DNA from: Methanoplanus sp. FWC-SCC4 | Lineage (GTDB): Archaea > Halobacteriota > Methanomicrobia > Methanomicrobiales > Methanomicrobiaceae | Reading direction: 5' to 3' | DNA: 64,000 nt | Assembly: GCF_032878975.1 (NCBI RefSeq) | Contig: NZ_CP043875.1 | Location: 558,001 to 622,000 of the forward strand | Position numbers and translations under genes: made by a program | Notes under the pieces: model-generated | Database searches by the model: none | The model's input: only the letters and a program-made list of their open reading frames with translations | Told to the model about the DNA's origin: nothing | Shown: one piece after another, positions 55,214-62,389 of the stretch | Position numbering within the stretch: position 1 is the stretch's first letter | How the letters are laid out: every line of letters begins with the position of its first letter

Positions 55214-55956
55214 ATTATTGTCTCCTGGTTTTGGATTTCATCTTCACTTTTGTCATTTTTTGTATTTCTGAGCATTGAGGCTGCTTCTGCAACACTTCGC
55301 ATAATTTCAGTAATTCTGTCTTCGATGTCTATTTCATCGTCGATATCAACTGATGTACCTTCGACTTCCAGAAGAAATCTGGCAATTTCACTTGATTCAA
55401 AAAGAATGTCGTCCAGTTCATCGGCAGTGAAGAAACCACATAGTGCTCCGTAAAAAAAAGAAGCCCCTGATTTTTTTACTTTTTTCTTGAATGAGCTTCT
55501 TGCCTGATTAACGGCCTGTGGCGTGTAAGTATCTGTCATGAAAGGAACTAAATCCGGCAGGTTTTCTCCGATGAATGTCATTTCAGATCCGCTTCTCGTG
55601 GTAAAGTCGGCACAGAGCCGTGCAATTGCCCATTCTCTTGCTGTTATGTAGGTGTGTTTTCTTAAAAATTTGTTAACCCTTTCGTATGCAGCGCCGTCGA
55701 CTTTTTTGAATTTCTTGTATTTATTTATCCTTTCTTTTTCTTCTTTTGTGAGAAGTCTTGGCTGTGGTGCTACGATGTGGGTTTGTCCCTCTTCTTTAAT
55801 TATTGGAGTATTTGGTGATGCTGAAGATTCATTTGGATTGTCGCTTTTAGTTTTATTTTCAGAATCATTGTTTTCCTGTTGTATGGGAAGATCTGTGTCT
55901 TTAATTTCTAAATTCTGATCCTGATATTCTTCAGTTTCTTCATTTGGTTCATCCAT
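55210..55956 (-). CDS. DUF5806 protein
   Basis: A 248-residue protein. An acidic, low-complexity N-terminus (1 to about 65, rich in Glu/Asn/Ser) precedes the conserved core YKKFKKVDGAAYERVNKFLRKHTYITAREWAIARLCADF, then GENLPDLVPFMTDTYTPQAVNQARSSFKKKVKKSGASFFYGALCGFFTADELDD. The family occurs in Methanomicrobiales and haloarchaea; function unknown. A DNA-binding role is a guess. GGAGGAT precedes the ATG. It overlaps the MobB-MoaE gene and shares its promoter. Confidence 0.8.
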   Translation of the reverse strand: MDEPNEETEEYQDQNLEIKDTDLPIQQENNDSENKTKSDNPNESSASPNTPIIKEEGQTHIVAPQPRLLTKEEKERINKYKKFKKVDGAAYERVNKFLRKHTYITAREWAIARLCADFTTRSGSEMTFIGENLPDLVPFMTDTYTPQAVNQARSSFKKKVKKSGASFFYGALCGFFTADELDDILFESSEIARFLLEVEGTSVDIDDEIDIEDRITEIMRSVAEAASMLRNTKNDKSEDEIQNQETII

Positions 55957-57505
55957 GTATTGTTTAATCCTCCGTTTTTTGTCAATTAAAAATTTGTGTT
56001 AAATAAATCATCAATATTTTTTAATATGGTAGATTGGGCGAATTAGTGATATTTTCCATTAATCAATTCCGTTATTTTTGATTTATAATCATAAGGAACC
56101 ATTTCAGATTATACTTGAAAACCTCTTATCTAACATATAGCATCATATAGTTTATAGAATTTATGAAATGAGTTACTGACATCTGATAATTTGTCCAATC
56201 CGAAAAATAATATAGGAAATATTCCCGATTCATTCAAATTTAAGAAAATTTACTGGTTGTTCTGCTTGAAACTTGGAGAAAAATATTGGCGCAATTTTTT
56301 TTGTATGGATTTAGATAAACTGATTGTTAGGGATTTTATTTTTCATATTTGCATGAGAGATTTATTGAAAAATTAACTCTGTGGGAGAATTTCAAAGAAT
56401 TAAAAATAGAAAACCGGATAATTATTTAACTATTCAATCTAATCCGTAAAATCGTATTATTGTCGATTAAGTTCTGATAAAAGTATTATATAAATTCTTT
56501 AACCAAATAATTCAAAAGATAAATTGGCGGAATTCAGATTAAATTTTATCAAAAGAAGATTGTTAATCTTTTAAAAATATAATGGGATATCTTTTGATCT
56601 TTTGAAAAATATCCTGGAAGTGTTGTAATATTTATCTATATTAAATTCTTAAATTTTTTCAACTGAAACAAAATATTCTAATCCCCTATTTATCTAAATT
56701 TCCGAAATTAGCATTGAATAATTATTTTTTAAGTAAGTAATTCTCCCTGTTAAAAACATAAATCTGGATTTCTGATGTTAAAATTAAATTTCATCTGGAA
56801 ATTCGTTATAATCCAATACGGATTTGTATTTTAAAAAGAAGCAGATTTAAAATATTAATGAGTACATTTCTTTGACCTGGGTCTAAAATAATTCATGAAT
56901 GTACCAGGGATAACTGTGGGCATAATCTGTAATTTTTGTTCATAGATTTAAATTTAAGATTTTCTCTCAAAAAATCCTGTGGAGATAATTAATGATTATA
57001 TGATAATATATACAAAAAAATTGTAGGAACTTGCGTTTTTGGATGAAATTTTGACAGATTATTGAAATTTTGAAAATGAATAAATTTTTTTTGTTTTAAA
57101 CAGATTTTTATTATGAAGAATTAATATGTCAATTTTGAAAATTTGATTTTAATTAAGAAAAACACTATTTGGGATAATTTCCATAAAAAATTAAATTGAA
57201 ATCTCTTTTTTAGGAATTATAATATTATTTTCCTTTGAATGAAGCTACTAATTTACGCTGATAAAAAAAGAGATATGATATGCCTGCGCTGTTCTTTTTG
57301 TTTAGATGGTGATGTTATGGACTATTTTTGAAAAAAACATCTATTATGGGTCTTAATTAAGAGCCTGTATTTTGATGATTGGGATAAAATGGATACGCGG
57401 TAGGATTAGAATGAATGACGCCATAGATTGCTGATATGGCACTTTTAAAAATAATTAATATTTATCTGATAATTTTTGAACCTGCTCAAAAATATGGATT
57501 TTAAA
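55957..57505. other. 1.55-kb AT-rich gene-free spacer left of xerA
   Basis: Roughly 28% GC by eye, with stops in all frames. The longest reading frames are a 61-residue TTG frame (56191-56376) and a 31-residue frame (57239-57334), neither convincing. Contains the motif copy at 56130-56156, a short CTTAATTAAG palindrome (57352-57361) and a hairpin GCCATA/TATGGC (57420-57440) just past the xerA 3' end. No RNA gene, IS or CRISPR recognised. Confidence 0.6.
56130..56156 (-). repeat. Inverted-repeat copy 1 / motif upstream of the DUF5806 operon
   Basis: A 23-nt core (56134-56156, plus strand CATATAGCATC then ATATAGTTTATA) matches the reverse complement of 59565-59587 at 22 of 23 positions. Read towards the DUF5806 gene it is TATAAACT followed by GATGCTATATGTTAG, about 175 nt before the start codon. 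Confidence 0.6.
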
Positions 57506-58423
57506 TTAATTTTTGTTATTATCTGACAGGGGGAAATATTGCTGGTAAACCTGTTTTCTTTCATCAAGGTCGGTATGAAGATAAATTTCGGTAGTCTGTA
57601 TTGAACTATGGCCCAGATTTTCCTGAACGACGCGGAGATTTTTTGACCTTTTGTATAGTTCACTGGCATAACTGTGTCTTATTTTATGGGGTGTTATTCC
57701 ATCAGGTGCATATTTTTTGAACAAATGCTGAACTGTTCTTGGAGATATATGCTTTCCCAGCTGCCCTTTGAAAAGAGGTCCTTCTATTTCCCCGGCTGTA
57801 AATTCATCGATCTCTTTTAATGTTTCATCATCTATGAAAACAGTTCTGATTTTGCCTCCTTTTCCTTTAACTCTTATCGTACGATCTTCATAGTCAATAT
57901 CTCCCAGATTTATTGAGCAGAGTTCTGAAACACGGACTCCTGTTGAATATATTGTCCGAAAAATCAGTCTGTCTCTTTTGTCCTGAATTGAATTCAGGAG
58001 TTTTATAACCTGGTTGTGTTTTAGGTATTTTAGCTCTTTTTCCTTTATCTTGGGCCTGTCTATTGCAAGCATGGGGTTGACTTCAATTATTTCCTGTGTG
58101 TAGCAGTAACGGTAAAAAGAGCTTAATGATGAGATAATCCTTTGCAGGGTGGCTGGTTTGTATTTTCTTGTGGATGAGAGAAATAGAAGAAAATCATTTA
58201 TCATTATGGGGGTAGTTTCAATTTCTGTGTCCATTCTTGCCTGTGAAAGATCACACCAGTACATTGAAATTTTTTCTTCTTCGACATTTCTTTTGATCCA
58301 GACATAATAAGCAAATTTCTGAATTACATTTTCATAACTCTGGATTGTTCTTTGAGAATAATTTCTCATATTGAGGTAGTGACTAAAGCGTTTTTGCCAT
58401 TCAGAAAAATAAGCTCCATGCAT
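57506..58423 (-). CDS. xerA: Tyrosine recombinase (XerA family)
   Basis: Site-specific recombinase, about 305 residues. An N-terminal SAM-like core-binding domain is followed by the catalytic domain with the R-K-H-R-H-Y set: GVRVSEL, VKGKGGKIR, HKIRHSYASELY, LGHSSIQ and TEIYLHT. Archaeal XerA resolves chromosome dimers at dif; an element integrase is the alternative. I chose ATG 58423: a TATTTAAAT box is centred about 25 nt upstream, giving a leaderless mRNA. A TTG at 58483 would lie inside the palindrome. It is the only gene in about 3.8 kb. Confidence 0.88.
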   Translation of the reverse strand: MHGAYFSEWQKRFSHYLNMRNYSQRTIQSYENVIQKFAYYVWIKRNVEEEKISMYWCDLSQARMDTEIETTPIMINDFLLFLSSTRKYKPATLQRIISSLSSFYRYCYTQEIIEVNPMLAIDRPKIKEKELKYLKHNQVIKLLNSIQDKRDRLIFRTIYSTGVRVSELCSINLGDIDYEDRTIRVKGKGGKIRTVFIDDETLKEIDEFTAGEIEGPLFKGQLGKHISPRTVQHLFKKYAPDGITPHKIRHSYASELYKRSKNLRVVQENLGHSSIQTTEIYLHTDLDERKQVYQQYFPLSDNNKN

Positions 58424-58440
58424 ACTTATTTTATTGATAT

Positions 58441-58455
58441 CTCTATTTAAATAAC
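58441..58455 (-). promoter_or_regulatory. xerA TATA box
   Basis: On the minus strand GTTATTTAAATAGAG; the TATTTAAAT core is about 25 nt upstream of ATG 58423, fitting a leaderless transcript. The palindrome at 58456-58485 abuts its BRE side. Confidence 0.5.
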
Positions 58456-58485
58456 TTTTGCGTAGAATATACATTCTGCGCAAAA
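58456..58485. promoter_or_regulatory. 30-bp near-perfect palindrome upstream of xerA
   Basis: TTTTGCGTAGAAT (58456-58468), spacer ATAC, ATTCTGCGCAAAA (58473-58485): the arms match at 12 of 13 positions. It can be extended by AAC/GTTT with one indel. The 13-4-13 (or 11-8-11) layout is that of a recombinase or repressor dimer site. Candidates: Xer/dif-like core site, or an autoregulatory operator. Confidence 0.6.
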
Positions 58486-59745
58486 AGTTTCATGGGCTGG
58501 TCTGAATGTAAAAAATTCGGGATTGATATGGTTTGCAAAAAATTTGGAAAATTTCTATTGATGCAGATTATGCTTTTCGGATTTTTTTTGATTTGCTAAT
58601 TGTGATAATGGGAGAGTCTGCCGGTGTCGGGCATCCCAAATTTCTTTTCACTTTTTTTGGATTCATGTTTTTACAATTTTTCTGAAGAACCGGATGCAGT
58701 TACTTTTCTACTAAAGCAGATTTTTTTAATTTAATTTTGGTGGGTATCATAAATATTCAAATAAGAAACATATGTTATACTGCCTGGTTGCTTTAATCTA
58801 TTAAATGAAAAAAATATGGGTGCATTATTCTTATTTGGTAAATGTAATTTATTTTAGAAATCATGTTGGGGAGATAACCTGATTTAAAAACTTTAGTAAA
58901 TATCTGCAATATATGCAATAATTTATCATCAAAACCCGCTGCTTTAATCATTTGTAAAATTATTGATATTCAATAATTATTATTCCTCTTAATTAAGTCA
59001 ATGAGCAGAATCAAAGCAATTTATTATGTAGGATTTGGAAATACTTATTGGGCGTATTCTTCACTCTTAAAACAAATTTTTTGAAAAACTAGTATTTTTA
59101 TAAGAATAATTGTAATATTTGAAAATATAATCTGCCCGGGTGAATTCCTAAGGAAGTTGTGTATATCATTAACAATCTCTAAAAAATTGCTCATTTTAAA
59201 AAATATCATAACTGTATTAATCCTATAAAGGCAGTCTATTTTACAGTATTTCAAAAGTTACGAAAATCCTTGGAAGACAATGGCAAATTGTGAATTTACT
59301 GTCAGAATATTTTAATGTGTTCTATTGGGCTGTAATAAAATATCCTGCTGTTATGTTTAATTTTATACTCAACAAAATTGTCTTTGGATTGGTTGCTTTA
59401 AAAATCATAGAGAATTTATCAGATTGTTTCTTTCTTTTATTTAATTTGGTTTTTGGAATTTTAGAAGAATCTTGTGCTGAATAATTGTTGTTTAATGAAG
59501 CCGGATTTTTATTAATTATCGAAATTTTCTTTTTTTAATTGTCAATATTTAAATTTATAATTCATATAAACTGTATGATGCTATATGGATCGGTGGTTGC
59601 GTGGCAGTCCAATTTCATGAACCTGATTATCCAAAAAGATCTGCATTAAAAAAGCCTGATAGCATTATTTGGTTTATTGAGAATTTTCAATATGTGCACT
59701 CTTAAAAAACCATATTGCTTAGGGTAACAAATAGTTAATACAGAA
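58486..59745. other. 1.26-kb AT-rich gene-free spacer right of xerA
   Basis: No convincing gene; a 64-residue hydrophobic GTG frame (59290-59484) has no ribosome site or recognised similarity. It includes a second CTTAATTAAG (58988-58997), motif copy 2 (59565-59587) and, directly after it, a short GC-rich patch (59587-59615) that stands out. The last 160 nt form the mutS leader or promoter. Confidence 0.6.
59565..59587 (+). repeat. Inverted-repeat copy 2 / motif upstream of mutS-mutL
   Basis: TATAAACTGTATGATG then CTATATG, the inverted partner of 56134-56156 (22 of 23). Read towards mutS it lies about 160 nt before the start. Preceded by TTCA, which makes partial dyad symmetry (CATATA ... 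TATATG). Confidence 0.6.
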
Positions 59746-62385
59746 ATGAATAAAGGACCCACGCCCGCAATGCGGCAGTTTTACGAGATGAAAGAGCGTT
59801 ATCCGGGAACTGTTCTCTTTTTCCAGATGGGTGATTTTTATGAAACATTTGGAGAAGACGCAGAGGTTGTTTCACGTGAACTCGACATAACCCTTACTTC
59901 AAGAGGAAGAGATTCAAAAGGCGAAAAAATGCCTCTTGCAGGTGTGCCCATTCATGCCGGAGATTTGTATATCTCAAGACTTGTCAAAAAGGGTTACAGG
60001 GTTGCGGTATGTGACCAGGTTGAAGATCCAAAGAAAGCAAAAGGTGTGGTTAAGAGGGATGTTGTTCGTGTAATCACACCCGGAACTGTAATAGATTCTG
60101 AAATGCTGGGGACAAACGGTCCTTCATATCTTATGTCGGTTATATACGACAAAAAAAGAAAAGAATATGGAATTTCATTTCTGGATATATCCACCGGAGA
60201 ATTTTTCATATCTTTAGCTGATGCGGGATGTGGTTTTGTTGATCTGAATTCAGAAATTGCGAAGAATAATCCTTCCGAATGCATTGTTCCTTCCAACAGT
60301 CCGTATGAATTGATTGAAAATATCAAAAACAAAAATGTCCTTGTAACGACTTTCAGGGACAGTGCATATGATTTAGACTATGCATCATCAAGTCTTAAAA
60401 ATCATTTTGGTGTAAATTCACTTGAAGGATATGGATGCATCGGAATGGATAATTCAGTCCGCGCTGCCGGTGCCTGTCTGTCTTATGCCTGTGAAACGCA
60501 GATGACAGGTCTTGATCATATCAGGACTCTATCGACAAAACTCCCCTCAAAAAATATGGTTCTTGATGCAATCACACTAAGGAACCTTGAAGTTTTGGAA
60601 AACATAAGAAGCCGTGGAAGTGACACTTCATTGTACGGGGTCTTAAACGGAACAAAGACACCCATGGGGAACAGAATATTAAGATCATTTATTTCAGGTC
60701 CTCTTATTGAAAAGGAAGATATTGACAAAAGACTTGATGCAGTAGAATTTTTTGTAAACCAGCCTCTGCTTCGCTCCAATCTGAGGTCATATCTTGAAAA
60801 ATATTCTGATATTGAAAGAATTGCCGGAAGAATATCATATGGAAATGCAGGCCCCCGTGATCTTGTAACACTGAAAAACTCACTTGAGAAAATTCCCCTC
60901 ATAAAATCTATTTTTTCGGCAGATGATACGCTAAATATTCCTGAGAATCTCTCAGACGTGCTGATGGGAATTGACGGAATGAAGAGTTTTGCAGCCCTTA
61001 TTGAAAGTGCCATTGTTGACGATCCTCCGGTTCTCGCAAAAAACGGAGGAGTAATTCGTGAGGGTTATGATGAAGGGCTTGATGAACTCCGTTACATTGC
61101 AACATCCGGGAAGGACTGGATTGCGGACTTTCAGCAAAGAGAAAGGGAAAGAACCGGAATAAAATCACTGAAAGTCGGATATAACAAAGTTTTTGGATAT
61201 TTCATAGAAGTCACAAAATCAAATTTAAACCTTGTTCCTCCTGAATATCAGCGAAAACAGACAATGTCAAACGGTGAACGATATACTCTTCTAATACTTC
61301 AGGAAAAAGAGTCCTTAATTGCAAATGCCGAAGAGAAACTTTTAGCTATTGAATATGACTTATTTAAAGATCTCATTTTTAAACTGAAAGAACAGGTGGA
61401 AATACTTCAAAAGACTGCAAGAAACATCGGTCTTCTTGATGTATATGCAAATATGGGTGACATTGCCCACAGTCAGAATTATGTACGGCCCGTTATCGAA
61501 AATTCAAAGAGACTTCTGGTCAGCAATGGCAGGCATCCCGTTGTTGAAAGAAGTCTCTTAGACAGTTTTGTGCCTAATGATGCAGATATTGATGCTTCCG
61601 GGAATCAGATTTTGATAATAACCGGTGCAAATATGGCGGGAAAGTCCACCTACATGCGAGAGATTGCACTTATTTGTATTATGTCGCAGATGGGAAGTTT
61701 TGTTCCTGCTGATAGTGCGGTTGTAGGGATTGTCGATCGTATATTCACCCGTGTCGGAGCTTTCGATGACCTTGCAAGTGGTCAGAGTACTTTTATGGTT
61801 GAGATGATTGAGCTTGCAAATATTCTCAACAATGTCACAGACAAAAGCCTCGTAATATTGGATGAGATTGGAAGGGGAACAAGTACTCTTGACGGTTACT
61901 CCATTGCAAAATCTGTACTGGAATTTCTTCACGGTAAAGGTGCAACTGGTCCAAGAACTCTGTTTGCAACACATTTCCATGAAATGGTTGACATTGAAAC
62001 TGAACTGAAGAGAGCAAGGAACTACCATTTTGCGGTAAAAGATACCGGTAATGATGTTGTATTTTTAAGAAAACTCATTCCGGGAGCAACCGATAAAAGT
62101 TATGGTATACACGTTGCAAGACTTGCAGGAATCCCTAAAAAAGTAATTGAAAGGTCTGAGTTAATCCTGAAGGAAGAACAGGATAAACAATATAATGATG
62201 GAAACGGTAAAAAACAACCCCGTTATACCCAGATGCTTTTGATAGATTCACCAAAACCGGTTGATCCACCTAAAAGGGATGATCCTGTAATTAAAAAGAT
62301 AGAAGGAATTGATATTGATTCCATGTCTCCCCGTGAGGCTCTTACATTTCTTTACGGTTTAAAAAATGATTTAGAGGGGGATTAA
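59746..62385 (+). CDS. mutS: DNA mismatch repair protein MutS (MutS1)
   Basis: Mismatch-recognition ATPase of 879 residues. The mismatch-reading motif GDFYETF is at 29-35 (F31, E33). The clamp and lever domains are followed by Walker A TGANMAGKST (626-635), Walker B VILDEIGRGTST and the His of FATHFHEM. It is a full-length bacterial-type MutS1; among archaea only some groups, including Methanosarcina and relatives, have mutSL, which were probably acquired from bacteria. mutL begins 4 nt after its stop. Confidence 0.95.
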   Translation: MNKGPTPAMRQFYEMKERYPGTVLFFQMGDFYETFGEDAEVVSRELDITLTSRGRDSKGEKMPLAGVPIHAGDLYISRLVKKGYRVAVCDQVEDPKKAKGVVKRDVVRVITPGTVIDSEMLGTNGPSYLMSVIYDKKRKEYGISFLDISTGEFFISLADAGCGFVDLNSEIAKNNPSECIVPSNSPYELIENIKNKNVLVTTFRDSAYDLDYASSSLKNHFGVNSLEGYGCIGMDNSVRAAGACLSYACETQMTGLDHIRTLSTKLPSKNMVLDAITLRNLEVLENIRSRGSDTSLYGVLNGTKTPMGNRILRSFISGPLIEKEDIDKRLDAVEFFVNQPLLRSNLRSYLEKYSDIERIAGRISYGNAGPRDLVTLKNSLEKIPLIKSIFSADDTLNIPENLSDVLMGIDGMKSFAALIESAIVDDPPVLAKNGGVIREGYDEGLDELRYIATSGKDWIADFQQRERERTGIKSLKVGYNKVFGYFIEVTKSNLNLVPPEYQRKQTMSNGERYTLLILQEKESLIANAEEKLLAIEYDLFKDLIFKLKEQVEILQKTARNIGLLDVYANMGDIAHSQNYVRPVIENSKRLLVSNGRHPVVERSLLDSFVPNDADIDASGNQILIITGANMAGKSTYMREIALICIMSQMGSFVPADSAVVGIVDRIFTRVGAFDDLASGQSTFMVEMIELANILNNVTDKSLVILDEIGRGTSTLDGYSIAKSVLEFLHGKGATGPRTLFATHFHEMVDIETELKRARNYHFAVKDTGNDVVFLRKLIPGATDKSYGIHVARLAGIPKKVIERSELILKEEQDKQYNDGNGKKQPRYTQMLLIDSPKPVDPPKRDDPVIKKIEGIDIDSMSPREALTFLYGLKNDLEGD

Positions 62386-62389
62386 GTAA

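Noticed and set aside
56191-56376. 61-residue TTG frame in the left spacer of xerA
   Set aside because: No ribosome site, aromatic/Lys-rich composition typical of translated AT-rich DNA, no recognised similarity.
57239-57334. 31-residue frame with a CxxC-x-C-like stretch (MICLRCSFC)
   Set aside because: Could be a zinc-ribbon transposase remnant, but too short and without ends or neighbours to support it.
57351-58997. CTTAATTAAG palindromes on both sides of xerA
   Set aside because: Ten-base A/T palindromes are expected by chance in DNA this AT-rich, and similar TTAATTAA strings occur elsewhere in the window.
59290-59484. 64-residue hydrophobic GTG frame upstream of mutS
   Set aside because: Looks like a small membrane protein, but has no promoter or ribosome site and composition follows the T-rich DNA.
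55957-59745. Replication origin
   Set aside because: AT-rich and intergenic, but there is no orc1/cdc6 gene and no repeated origin-recognition-box sequence in the window.
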